The notes under the pieces were generated by a model, which saw only the letters and a list, made by a program, of their open reading frames with translations, was not told where the DNA came from and made no database searches. Made by a program: the position numbers and the translations under genes. Of a stretch of DNA of 64,000 bases, positions 12,640 to 24,764 are shown in pieces (positions within the stretch are counted from its first letter, which is position 1; the number at the start of each line of letters is the position of its first letter). Source of the DNA: Symbiodinium microadriaticum (lineage: Eukaryota; Sar; Dinophyceae; Suessiales; Symbiodiniaceae); assembly GCA_001939145.1 (NCBI GenBank), contig LSRX01000858.1:62001-126000 (forward strand). Direction: 5' to 3'.

Positions 12640-12900
12640 CGGCTTCTCCGTTGCTGAAGGCTACAGCTCGCGAAGTCCTACGCCGAAGAAGCGGAAGAAG
12701 GAGTGCAGTCAAGACAGGCAGCCTGGGTCACAAGTGTTCGGATGTCGCGTGCGTTTTGCGAGGACAAGTCTGATCATGAAGATGCGAAGCACAGACGCTT
12801 GCACGAACAAATGCAGTGTACCTGCCAACTTAGAGCAGCCAAGCTCGGTCAGGCTGAAGTCAACACGTCTTGAAACCGTCGCCTGGGCTGGGGCTTGAGG
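12640..12900 (+). CDS. Exon-like block B, copy 2
   Basis: The frame reads YSSRSPTPKKRKKECSQDR, then (frame +2) CEDKSDHEDAKHRRLHEQMQ. It matches block B at 7.73 kb, including the 71-base spacing between the two conserved pieces. This suggests duplication of a gene segment encoding a basic then acidic region. Confidence 0.45.
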
Positions 12901-12959
12901 AATCGTACAGGTGGTTCTTGTTGCGTGTTTAGCGTAAAAGAGGTTCTGTGGCTGCTGCA

Positions 12960-14500
12960 AGTCCAGAGATTGCCCGCCTGTGAAGAGGAATCGGGTGCTT
13001 CTGCAAGGTTCTTACCTGCTTCGGCCTGCATCGGTTGAAGTCTTAAGCCGTCATGAGACTTCGGGTTTGATTTTCGAACATGAACACATCCAATCTGTTT
13101 CGGTGGCCACGAGTATCGCGCGTGCCAAGTAGTTCGAGCTTTGGCATGACTAAGGAGAGAAAGACAAAGATAAGAGTTCAAAGAAGCTGCTGCCTCAGCA
13201 AAGTGTGGCACCTGCTGTGCAGCATTACTGGATTAAAGATATGGTCAAGCAACAAACAGTATATACAGTATCGGCAGTAGAAGACTAGCATTAGAATCAC
13301 ACGCTCTGTGGGGTACTTTTTAAGATCCACTAGCCGGAGCTATGTCGGTATCGGTCCATGCATGTCGACTGTCTGAGGCAGTCTCAGTAGGAATCACTTC
13401 CTGGTGAATTTTCACCTCGGTGCGACCAAAGGGTTTTGCAGTCGTGTTCACCAATGAGCCTTGCCCTAGCTGCTGTAGATATTGCCTTGAAGGGTCAACT
13501 TAGCCGAGCAGGCTCGGTCGAGCCTCAGCACGCGACAGCGTCGGGTAGACTTGCAGTCGCGGCATGACTGTCCCGCTTAGCACTTGCAGCCCTTAAGTGG
13601 CCTGATGTCTTGCCAGCAGCCAATAAGGGTAGTGCTATACGTTGCTCTACTACGACCTGCATGTCCGGAAATTGACAGCACCGTGGACAGGAAGCACTGA
13701 AGTGCGCTGGTGGCCTTTCTGAACTTGAGAGAGGCCGCCAGTCAGTCATGCCACATTGTGTCGTCCCAAAGACTTTACTGTAGCGATTGCACCAGTCTTG
13801 GACCCACAGAAGCTCTTGGAGCATCATGGCACGGAGTCTGATCAGCCAGCGCAGCTTTGAGCGCTTGAAGGATTCAGGGAATCGTTGAATCAGGTCGTGA
13901 CCTTCAATGCTTGTGCGTCATGCGACTTTGTCTGCTGATTTGCAAGCGTCAGAGGCCTCCGAACTTCTGAGCGACGCTGCAAGTGTAGGTCCTGATCAAC
14001 CTAGACAATGTAGTTGTGTGGGCCAGGGATGCTGGTTGCCTTTGCAGATTTAGTCGGGGCCCAGCCAATTCGATCGGGTGGTAAATCAGTCGCATCGGAT
14101 TCTTGGGAAGAACGCACGCGCATTCGACACCCGAATTCGCCATCAAGTCAGCATCGTGTGTGCAGGTTAGAACAGCATGCTGCGACAGGGCCAGGATCTG
14201 ATAGGATCACATGTCGAGAAGCCCGGGTGCTCTGGGCATGCGCACGCATATCCGCCCTCCGATTGGCGAGACAAGGCGGACCAGCGAGCAAAAAGCCACG
14301 AGAGCCAGCTGGCCCACAGAAAATTTTTGCGATTGCGCACACTGTTTGGATTCTAGGAGTCATGTCCGCTAGACTTCGTCAATGTGACATTTGTTTTCTT
14401 CTTGTCATGTCAGTTTGTAAGCAGCGATGCCAACACATACTGGGAGACGAGGCTTCTGTCGCGACACTCTCTCGAGGCTTATGGCGCCAGCCGCGCAATA
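12960..14500. other. No gene recognised
   Basis: A - strand frame (13525-13827) and a + frame (14014-14658) are open, but their composition is not convincing and the second runs into a microsatellite. Confidence 0.5.
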
Positions 14501-14515
14501 TCGAAGTACGTCGTG

Positions 14516-14960
14516 GCCGTCTGCCTCCTCGTCTTCGTCCTCGTCATCTTCATCGTCATCGTTTTCCCTGTCCTTATCCTCATTCTCCGCCTCCTCCGCC
14601 GCCACCTCCTCCTCCTCCTCCTCCTCATCACAACCTCACTCATTCTCATTCATATTGATTTTTCATCCTCATGGCTAGAACCGGCATCACCATCATCATG
14701 ATCATCGTCATCGCCATCGGCGTCGTCATCATCATCATCGTCATCATCCTCATCATTGTCCTCCTCCTCCTCCTCCTCCTCATCATCATCATCATCATCA
14801 CCATCATCAAAAACATTGTGACCATAACAAGCATAGCAGCAATAATAGCTGAGTCATAGTGGCAAGAATCATCGTCGTAGAAATCATCATGACGGTTGTA
14901 ATCGTCACAATCGTCACAATCATCAAAATCACCATAATCGTCAGCATCAGTTAATAGCAA
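14516..14960. repeat. Mixed TCC / ATC / TTC microsatellite
   Basis: Runs of CTC, ATC and CGT triplets form a compound array. Long frames here on both strands (Ser/His/Ile or Asp/Met-rich) are repeat artefacts. AAT/GTA-rich low-complexity sequence continues to about 15620. Confidence 0.93.
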
Positions 14961-15779
14961 CAACATGCATGACTCTGACGAATGCATGGTTTCAAACTTG
15001 TGTATGCTTGCAGAATCACGGCGCGAAGAATCCGAGAGACAAGATGGCAGCATGATGGTTTGGACGTGGCCACACCAACCGACGGGATGGGGGATGGCTA
15101 CACTGATACAATCGACACTAATAGAATCGAACAACAACAATTCAATGTTTCGACAAGAACGCCATGGCAGACATGCTTTATCACATTTCATTTGTTGACA
15201 GTACGGTTGAGCCCGCCAAGACTTTTCTTACAAACGAAGCGGGGCCCGAGTGTACACACCATTTCGTCCACGTTCAGACAAAGTCAAGTAGCCCTACGAA
15301 TGATAATCATAAGAACAGCAATTAAGAATAATAGTAAGAAGACGATAAGCAACGAATAATAAGACTAAGCATCAGAACAACCAAAATCATTCATAACAGC
15401 AATGCCAACAAGAGCAATAGTCGTATCACAGCATAGTTGTAATATCGATAGTTAACACTATCGAAACTATCAATATCAATAGGCTTCGTACTAATGGTGG
15501 TAATCGTCCGAATAGTACTCGCAGTAATGATGACAGTAGTAAGAACCAAACTATTAGTGATAATAATAGGAGGAGGGGTAGTACTTGTATTACCATCATG
15601 ACGGCTGTCATCACCATCATCCCCAGCATCATCACCTTGCTCGGACCAGAGACATTTTCGTCTCACTAAGGCACGAAATGCAGCAATTTGTCCAGGAACA
15701 TCAGGAAGTGCAGCGACGAGAAATTCAGGCACCAGAATTCAGGAACCAGGCGGAGCCGAGCCGGTACTACCATTCACGA

Positions 15780-16220
15780 ACTGGGTTTGGGTTGGGGGCG
15801 TTCTTAGGGTTTGCGGTTCACAGGCTGTATGGTTCAGGGTTCGGGGTTCTTCAAGCTGTAGGGTGTGATAGGGTTCCTGGTTTTCCAGCTTAGCGTGTAG
15901 GATTTTCAAGCTTTGAAGGTTGCGAGGTTTGAGGTTTCTGACCAGGTTCAGGGCATGGGCTGTCGCGGGGAGGACTCAGGGTTTTCCAGGGTTTGTGGTT
16001 TTCCACGGTTTAAGGTTTAGGCTTCGGTTTTTCGAGTTTTAGAGTTCACAAAGGGTCTTGAAGGCTCAGGGCTTTAAATGCTTTAAGCGTGTAGGGTTTA
16101 CAGGGTTCAGGGTTGAGGATTCTTCAAGTTCGGTTTGGCTCGGGGTTCTTTAGGGTTCATGGTCTTCCGGCTTAAGGTTTCGGGGATTTCGAAGCTGTAA
16201 GGTTTGGGGTTTTTGCAGGC
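15780..16220. repeat. Decayed telomere-like GGGTTT / GGGTTC repeats
   Basis: Imperfect GGGTTT, GGGTTC and TAGGGTT units run over about 440 bases with no convincing ORF. Confidence 0.75.
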
Positions 16221-16229
16221 TGTACACCT

Positions 16230-17700
16230 AAATCGACCCGCCGCGCCGTCCGGCATGTCTGCTAAGCACGTGTGCGTCCTGCGGCGCCCGATTTGTCGCG
16301 ACTCGGTTCTCGAACTGTCTGTTTGCGGGCCCCGAACTGTGCGAGTTGTCCGGGAATCTGGTTCTTGAATTCTGGCGGTTTCCGAATTTTGGCGCTCGAA
16401 TTTCGTGTCTCAGTTCCCGAAACTGGTGCGCGAGTGTCCCGGCAGCCGACAAACCAATGCATCATAGTGGCTTACTGCCTGCGAGTGGTCTGTTCCCACC
16501 TGCCGGCCCAAGTTTGTAGCTTTGATTTAGCATCGGGGTCGTGGATGTGACGATGCATCATGCAGAGCCTGTCCATACGGTCAAAGCCGGGCCCCAAGCC
16601 AACGGCCACAACAGTGTTTGGCGAGATTCAACCTCTGATGGGCAACAGTGTTTGGAACTTCTGTGCATCTGCATGTCCGAGGCCTCATTGATCGTATTGA
16701 GACGTTGGGGCATGTCAGCCTTCCCCAATTGCCCTAGTACTTCGCATGCCTTTGCCAGACGAGGCCCAAGATCGATGAGCTCGGCACGCGTGCCAGCGGG
16801 CTTCGTGTGGCGACCTCAGTTGCATCGTAGCCTCATTGTCAGAATATCTCATCTCTGCCATGGCGACTCGACACTAAGGATATTTCGGACGTAACTGCGT
16901 AAGCTTCCCGTGCAACTTTCGGTCACCGTTAAGTCGGATACTCCAGCGGCGCAGCTGCCGGCTCCGGGAGATCCGCTGCGGATCGCGGAGAAGGGCTTGG
17001 AGTGCGATGTCTTGCGGCGTCTTCAACCCATCATATTGTGCTATACAACCTCTGCCACTGCCGGATCCCCGGCCGATCCGATTCACATGTCCGGACCCCC
17101 GGCGATCCGAACTATGGATTCGTCGCAGCACCCCCTTGCACCCGGACTCTCACAGAGCCCCGTTTTGTGCACCAGCCCCGTGGAATCCCGTGAAAGTTGA
17201 AAAAGCCCACTTGCGAGAACGAGGCCGGAACTGCCGCCAGAGGGGGCGGCCGGTGGCGGTGCTGGCGACAGGCACCGGAAAAGCGAAACGCGCGGCGCAG
17301 CTCCGCTTGTCGTGTGCTTGTGGAACGGTGCTCTCTCTTTCGCTCTGAAAGTCCAGGCATTCCGAAAGCTCAGCCTCGAGGTCCAGGCCAGTTGAAACTT
17401 TAGGAAGTGTCGCGTGGTGTTCCAGTGCTCGTAATGAGGAGAAGGCCAACATAGGCCAACTCACCACGTCCTATTGCTGTTGCAGCTCAAGGGAGTTCGA
17501 AGAACTGCCCTTTACGCCCTTTCCGCAACATGAAGCTGCGGCTCTCCGCCGCTGGCGGCGCTGCCCAGGCCCGAGCTTTGGACCACTTGTTCTTCAGTGC
17601 CCGTCTTGCAAACAAGGGGCCCTAGCAGCACCACAGGACCGGAGCCCTCTTGCCAAAATTGGAGCTTGAGCTCTGTGCCGTAATTCCCGACAGGCCGCCC
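16230..17700. other. No gene recognised upstream of the protease
   Basis: GC-rich sequence with short frames on both strands. A - strand frame at 17512-17724 (GNYGTELKLQFWQEGSG) is mildly protein-like and overlaps the candidate signal-peptide exon. Confidence 0.45.
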
Positions 17701-17708
17701 ATCCACGA

Positions 17709-17759
17709 ATGCTGCTGGCTGCAATTGTGATTCTCACTCAAGCTGCCTTCGCGGCGAAG
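17709..17759 (+). CDS. Candidate signal-peptide exon of the cysteine protease
   Basis: An ATG at 17709 opens MLLAAIVILTQAAFAAK, a short N-terminus with a hydrophobic core and small residues near a possible cleavage site. It is followed by a GC donor after AAG. The position, 320 bases before the I29 prodomain, suits a secretory protease. Joining directly to the exon at 18078 does not keep frame, so a small exon in between is missing or this assignment is wrong. The - strand is also open here (17512-17724). Confidence 0.5.
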
Positions 17760-20700
17760 GCTCGCCAGCCAACTTCCAGACGGTCAAGTCAGGATGTTAC
17801 CCAGTTGTGTGGTCGCATTCCCCGCTGTGCTGGCAGGTCCACAGCACGAGCAGAGGAGCATATCTGCCAGTCTGACCAGATCGGCCAATGTCGCGATCAT
17901 GATTTGTTCGACGGGTTACCCTCGTCGTTCCGCAGTCGCAGCGGGTCCAACACAGCTAGTTCTAGTAACATCCTGCAGCGGATGCCCTAGTAGCCATTGA
18001 AACGAATTGGTCGAACATGCAGATGCTCGGGCTCCGAATGCAGACATCGCTTGAGAGATCTTGAGAGCCTCGGCCAGGAGTGTCCATGTCCTTCGATGAT
18101 TTCATTTCCCTTCATGGCCGAAGCTACCGCCAGGGATCTCAGGCTGGTGCTGAACAGCTCATGGCTTTGCATCTTGGGATCCGTCAAAGCAGGTTTGGGT
18201 CGATGACAGTCCTTGGATCTCATGATATCTCATGCCTCTCCGGCGCAGACAAAGGACGATGCTGCATACCCTGAAGCACTGTCAGCCAGGAGTACGAGGA
18301 GCGCGCTGCTCTCTTCGAGACTCGCCGAGTGGCCGCACTCTTGCAAAACAACAGGCCAGAACTGCAGGTGATCGTGTTCTGCTTTTTGGGGGAAGAAGAA
18401 CGCCTCTGTCGGTCACAGTAATTTCCAAGGCCCTCTCAGAGTTGTCTGCGCAGAACGACGATGCAGGTCTGATGCAAAGTGGTCCGCAACCATTAACAAG
18501 TTTTCCGATCGCAAGGCAGCGGGGCCTTGCTGCATTTTAGAATCCGGCCATGCCTGGCCCGCTTAGCTTAGTAGGAGGGCACGACTCCAGGCAAGCTGCA
18601 GCGTGCTGATACTTCCTGAGATGCCAATCTTGGGCCCAGCAACCGATTTCGTAGTAAACCCATTGATGATGCGCACTCTGCAGACATGCAGAATTCCCAT
18701 CGCAGGAAGAGGAGCTGAAGGTCATGCATGGCTACAAGCCGGCGCAGGCCGCGGCACCGTTCCGTTCGAACCGCTCAGTGCGCTCAAAACAGTGTTTGAA
18801 TGAGTCTGACATGCCATCTTCAGAAGAGCCCGAGAAAGAGAGGCGCTCTGATCGACAGAATCGAAGAGATGAGGCCTGGGCACCCCTCTCTTCTGGCAGG
18901 TGCGGCAGTCGCAGGGCCTCTCCTTCGCTGCCGAGGCTTTTGGGGGCTTGGACTTCCTCAAACAGGTTTCACAGCTGAAGTTTCCCCTTCTGCCAGGAGG
19001 AGGACCACTCCAGGCTGAAGTCGGCCTTACCTGAGAAGGTCACCGAGAGGGCACAAACAAGAAGTTACGAGCTCTGATGTGCCGTGTCCCGTGTCACTTT
19101 TCAACAAGGCTCGCGCTTCATGCGATCTCGAGTGAGCCCTCTTGTACCGGCAGGTGGATTGGCGCCATCTGAGCGACGGCCAGAATATTGTCGAGCAGGG
19201 AGGTTGTGGCTCTTGCTGGGCCATCAGTCGCTTGGCTGCATGGTATCCCCTCGGCCTCGCAGCCGCGGCTCTCGTCGCTGTGGTTGTCTGGACACCCCAC
19301 GAGCTTGTCACGTAAGACCTCCTGCTCAGGGGAAGTTAAGAAGCCGTTGGAAATCTGTGATGGCTTGCGCCTCTCAGCAGGACATGTAAATGAAAAGTCG
19401 TCCCCTGAGACAGACGCCGTCCAGCGCGACCAGTTTGCCCGAGAGAACTCTGTCTTTGTGTTGCGGGAAATCCAACCTTTGAAACACAGGTGGTGGGAAG
19501 CACAGGGGCAAGCCACATAGTCATCGTGAGATCGCGTGCTTCGGAGTGTTTCTTGGTTCGAACTTTCGATGTTTTGCAATATCGGGGCTCGTTCCCTGTC
19601 GAGTGTCCAGCTCATACCGGACAGCACGGAAAGTTGAAGCTGAAAATGGGTCTGATGCATTACACCATCTCTCTTCACACGGCCAGGGCAATCGGGGCTA
19701 CCCGCACAGGAACCTTCCGTGAGTGTGGATTCGTTTTGCTTGCATGCATTCGCTGCCTGCTCCCTTCAACCCTTCAGTTCACATTAAGGCTACCTCCACC
19801 TCAGTATGGCTACCATGTATCACTCGTGAAGGCGACCACGATGTAGAGTCCGAGCAGTGCCGGAGTGCCCACCAGAACCATACCTCGTTTTGTTCTGAGC
19901 GGGACGTAGTCTGGCCCATGTGAGCCTTACAGAGGAGCGAAAATACGCCACACTGCCCGAGTCCGCGCAAACCTCCAACAGAGTGCGTGAAGCCCGCACA
20001 AGGGCCCCTAGGCCCTGCAAAAGACAACTGTTGCTGTAGGCCTTCAGACAAAAAAACTGTTGGTGGTTGAGACAACTCCTTCGCTTGCGTATTGATCCTT
20101 CCGAAACCGTCTTTCGTCTTTGTGGCAAAAGCAGTTCCGCAGCCAGACTTGTTGGTTGTATCCAACTGTCCGAAGGGTGGGTGGTTTTGAGCTTTCGTGA
20201 TCACAACCACTGATCACTCTGGAAGTGTTCCTGATGTCCCGATGGGCTGGTTTTGCAGCCCTGTACGTGTCCTGAGTTTCTCGTTGTTTTGTGCAACTTG
20301 TAGGTTGGCTGGGCAGGGTCCAGTTGCAAGCTGAAGCTCACATTGCTGTTCGCAGCTACAGGCTCCCCTCCAGGTCGTTTAGCTGTCGCCAGAACGAGGC
20401 GTCTGCGACCCTCGATCCTGAAGTGCATTCAGTTGCATGCACTCTTCTTGACCAATCCCTTGAGGAGTATGGTCTCAGACAACTCGCTTCTTTGTGAGTG
20501 CAACGGTTTTCTGACATTTGTGCAGTCGTTTTGTCTCCAGCACAAGAGCCGCACTCCCACTCGTTGAATGGCCGAACCAGCCGAGATGAACATGCCCTCT
20601 GGGACTGAAAGGCGTGCATTCTGCTCAGGTTGCACATCTAAAAGCAACAGATAAACAAGGTACAGCCGAAGTTAAACCGTCAGAAGAGCCCGATCTGAAA

Positions 20701-23700
20701 GACAATGCTCTGCCCTTCAGGACGGGAATGTCTTTACCATGCACGTCGCCCGTCTCCAACATGACCGTGCAAAATGCACCCTAGCTACCAGGCCCTGTAT
20801 GCCGAGGGGCAACAACGAGATCTCAGAGATTGACGCTGTCGTAGGCCCTAGATTGGCGATGCATCACCAGGCGGCAACCAGCAGGTTGATCCTTGCGAGC
20901 GACAAAGACCAGAGTCGGACTTCACCCTGTGTGGCAGCGATTGCTGACGTAGAGAGTGCAAGATTGCAAGGAAGTAATGGGCCGGGCAAATGAAGCGAGC
21001 GGAACAGGGACGACAAAGCACAGCACGTCGTGTACAGATGAAGGACTTTACGTGGGATTCGGCTCCGGAAACGAAAGGAGAGAAACTAACTCAGTGCTTC
21101 AGATTCTCGGTCATGGAGATTCTTTCGTCGTTAACGACAAAGACGCTCCGTCTCGATCAGTCTCTCGAAGTGCCCCGATCATAGGTAGACCGCTTGCTTC
21201 GTGACCTGTCAAAGCATTGACATTGGATCCCAGCAGTGGGCGTAGACCTCGGACCATGCAACAGTTTGTTGTGCTCCCGGTTGACCGTCGGGAGTAGTGG
21301 TCCAACCTCGTGATGCCAGTGTAACTTTGCTCTTCATCAGTTCTCTATCAGCCGGACTCAGCGAGGGTGTGGAATCATGATGGGGCGATCCAGTGACGAG
21401 GGTACTTCGCAGACTTGTTTTGATTTTGCGGTCAGTAGGTAGCTAGGTAGCATGCCACTGCGTGCCCAGGTGCCACGACTGTGCTGAATGCACACAGCGA
21501 GATCCACCGTGGCCGGCCAAGGACCCATGCAATTCGGCTGGCCATGGCTGTCCTTATCCTAACGTCAACTCCCTAACCTCTGCAACCTTCAAGCTATCCG
21601 AGATGAGTTTTCTCGAGGAGATTCTCAAGTCAGGAGTTGGTGAACTGCGCTCGGAGCCCCAGAGCACGGCCGAAGACGGACGCACCCAGCATCTTTTGCC
21701 GAGGTGCCCAATCCGCAGGAGTGTGGCGGTCAGGCCGGGGTGCCCGCCGAACAGACACAGACAGACAGAGACGGTGTGTCCGAAAAGCAATCTCACAGAA
21801 CCTGTGTTGGAGATGAGCCTGGGATTGTCAGCCCAGGGCGGATGCAGTGGGGCCACGGTTGAGCTGGGCATTGGCTGGGCGGTGCAGTGCTGTGGCAGAA
21901 GTTCCAGAACCATCTTAGCGGCTTCTGATGTCTTATCGGGGGTTTCAGTCTCAGAGCTGCCGGATGTTGTCGCAGCGACTTTGTGAATACTTTTGTAGCC
22001 ATTCTGCTGTTCAGGCATGGCCTCAGCCTGGAGACATCCGTGCCATATTCCGCGCAGGCTTGGAGGATTGATGAACGGCAGCAGGTGTCGGCAGTAGCAA
22101 AGCTGTGGGCTTGAGAATCGTGGCGCAGGGGGGCAACGAGAAGTGTTGGTAGCTGGTCGTACGCACACGCAGCCTACAGTAGCGGACTGGCACATCGGCA
22201 TTGACAAACGGAATCGGGGCGGTGTTGCAACCTGTCAGCATCAGTCATGGCAGTCCTTAGTTAGGCTGAGCTGATGTTCCGGACTCATGGCCGCACTGCT
22301 TCAGGATGGCACCTGCGAGAATTCCTTCCTTCAAGCACAGGCCACGAATGTACGAGCCAGGAGTGTCTGCAATAGACTCTATGTCTAGACTAGACTGAAG
22401 AACTGTGGCTTTCTGCTTTGTCCCGGCAACGGGCCAGGGCCTTCGTGGGGCCACAGCTGGAGGAGCTTCCTTTGGACTGTGCGCTGGCTGCACGGTGTGT
22501 GATCAGTCCTGTCGAGGTGCAGACCATGTTGCATCCTTCGTCATGCAGTACATGCGCTGCAGTTAAGGACCGGGTTCCGCGTGCTCCCCAGCAACAAAGA
22601 GGACGCCTCACTTGTGACCCCATGGCGGAAGCAAAGCAAAAGCAGACCGGAGAGAGGTATAGCAGCTTGCCGTGAGGAGCCACTGGCCAGGGCACTTGTC
22701 GAACTGGGTCCGGAGCCCAACGAGGTAATGAGGGAGATGGGGACAAGCGTCGAGAGCGGCTTGGGAGGGCAATGGAGAGCTAGAGCTTGACGGGACATGT
22801 AAACGGAGTCATGAACAGCTGCAAGTAATTCAGGACCTGTGGCTGTCTCTGTGGCAGCTAGCAGCTGGTTCAGCTACGAAGGCAGTTCGCAAGACGGATG
22901 AATTCTGCTCCCGTCCTTTCGTCAAAACTCCACGGATGCAGTGAAGCACCTCAGGCGGAGTCTTCGATGAGTGCGACAACATCGTGAATCACGACGCCGG
23001 GCAGCATACGACTGGTTCTGAAGCCCCAAAATCAGGAGAAAGTACTTCTATGTCCAACAGTTTAACGATTCCAGGGTTCAAAATACACAACTGGATTTTT
23101 TCAGAGACGGAAGTTGTTTTGGCGGGGCTGCTCTGCGGAAGTACCGGGCCGCATGCAGTTTTCGTGCGAGATGGGCGTTGATGGGTTGGACACGGCAGCT
23201 GTGACAGGAGCGTAAAACAAGGAGTTGCGCACTGGCGGCGGAATCTGTCAGAGCTTCATCCACGACACGAAACAGACTTAGCACAGCTCGCGTTCTGCCT
23301 TGCTTGCGAGCTGAGGCTGTTGCGCTCTACGGATACGGAAGGCTGTCCAGGGATTTTGGATGAAGTTTTGAGCCAGAGGAATGCATTGCTTGCGCAGGAG
23401 TGACAGCCATCGGTTTTGGCTCGTGAAGAACTCCTGGGGTTCGGACTGGGGCGAGAACGGTTGCTCGCTGCAGTTTCCCAAACACAGTGGGCCAGACGCA
23501 AAAGCCGCAGACACCGCTGTGCTGTGGGGCGTCATCGGTTCTGTGCCAACACACCCTGTTGAAAGTGAATTGCCCGCGAGCTTCGGCGGGGTAATTCGTC
23601 TTTTGCGGACGAGGCTACATCCGCCTCCTGCGGCGTGACAGTGAGGACCAGCACTGTGGTATTGACACGGAGCCGGACAAAGGCCAGAGCCTCGGCCGTG

Positions 23701-24146
23701 GGATTCTGCATTTGTTCATGTCTCAATGATTAACAATGCTTCCGGTGCAGCTAGAAGGCTAGAGATGGCTCGAGGCATCCGGTAACATCACGCCCTGCAG
23801 GAATCGCTTGCAAAGGGGGCCCGAAGGAGGTCACTGCATCTCGGCCAAAATGGGACTTTCGATCTGGATTCCAAAGGAAGCTTCACTGGTGTCGTTACCA
23901 GGCCAGAACCTTCTCATGTGCCAAGTTTTTGCAAGGTGAAGCGCTTGACTCTGCTGTAAATGTGAGCTTGGGGCTTCATCGGCCATACCAGAAGCGAGTC
24001 TGCCCTGCAGTAAGGTGTGTGGCACATGCGGAATCCTCTATGATTCTGTCGTGCCACAGAGCCTTTGCTACAACGCAGCAGAATGGATCTTGAAGCTTGA
24101 AAATAGCAACCATGCTTGCCTTTCCAGAGCCTGTTTCGAGGTTTGA
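17709..24146 (+). CDS. Papain-family (C1A) cysteine protease with I29 prodomain, about 20 micro-exons
   Basis: This is a cathepsin-like endopeptidase, probably secretory or vacuolar. The I29 inhibitor prodomain lies on exons at 18078-18142 (FDDFISLHGRSY), 18290-18363 (EEYEERAALFE-like), 18467-18515 (KWSATINKFSDRK) and 18706-about 18790 (EEELKVMHGYKP). The mature domain starts at LPEK (18997-19038) joined to VDWRHLSDG (19154-19242). Catalytic residues are Gln and Cys in EQGGCGSCWAIS (Cys codon 19214-19216), His in NIVNHDA (22990-22992) and Asn in WLVKNSWGSDWGE (23429-23431). Further exons are at 20317-20361, 21704-21733 (VPNPQECGGQ), 21837-21883 (GGCSGATVELGIGW), 22015-22057 (GLSLETSVPYSA), 22305-22340, 22563-22604 (VLPSNKED), 22677-22707, 22834-22881 (GPVAVSVAASSWFSYEG), 22955-22995, 23398-23459, 23614-23682 (GYIRLLRR), 23801-23835 (IACKGGPKEVT) and 24015-24146 (VCGTCGILYDSVVP). 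About 15 junctions keep phase. A signal-peptide-like start is at 17709, but its link to the prodomain is not in phase. Exons before 21704 and between 22996 and 23397 are unresolved. Confidence 0.93.
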
Positions 24147-24539
24147 GGATGCGAAAGAAGCATAAAGGCCCTGCAGGCTCGGCTTTACAACAAGTTTGGC
24201 AAGAGCGTGCTGCATCTGTTCTAGACTGGGTATCGATACGGAATGCAGCTTCTGCCAGTGGGCTCTGAACGGTTGCAGGCTGCATCTTGAATCCGGATGC
24301 TGGCGTGATCAATCCCTGTGCAGTTGCTTGTGCTAATTGCCTGATGCACAGCTAGCTACATGTGGTCATTTTCATTTATGCAGCATGCGGCAGTTCCCAA
24401 AAGGAACGATGCCGCAGCTAGCGTCCAAGTCTTTGTTGCCAGAACTGGAAGAGGGCTTTGATACTGGCCTCATCAGATTCCTGTCCACTGTGTGGCAGTC
24501 CTGCCTGAGGTTCTGCTCGGGTGCTCGTTCCATTGCAAG

Positions 24540-24764
24540 GTTTGCCAAGAATTGACCGAACCTGAATCTGAAGAGCTAACCTCAGGCTGGGAGAATGAGT
24601 TTCTGATGCCCCAGAACGAATTGATTCCGTCGCAGACGGGGGCTTCAAGTTCTGAGCAGAAATTGCGCGTCGTGTGGCTTGTTGCAGGCCGCTCTTTCAA
24701 GGATGTCTCTCTCAGCTGTATTCAGCTGTCAGACCGAAGGGTGCATGATACGTCTTTCTGCTAA
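24540..24764 (+). CDS. Unidentified acidic exon downstream of the protease
   Basis: After GCAAG the frame reads CQELTEPESEELTSGWENEF, then IPSQTGASSSEQKLRVVWLV, open to a stop at 24762. Upstream, 24400-24530 reads LEEGFDTGLIRFLSTVWQSC in another frame. Whether this is a separate small gene between the protease and the opposing - strand gene is unclear. Confidence 0.3.
   Translation, partial: VCQELTEPESEELTSGWENEFLMPQNELIPSQTGASSSEQKLRVVWLVAGRSFKDVSLSCIQLSDRRVHDTSFC

Noticed and set aside
20900..21200. Possible missing protease exon (EKLTQCFRF or GLYVGFGSG)
   Set aside because: Neither fits the expected segment before VPNPQECGG nor keeps phase with flanking exons.
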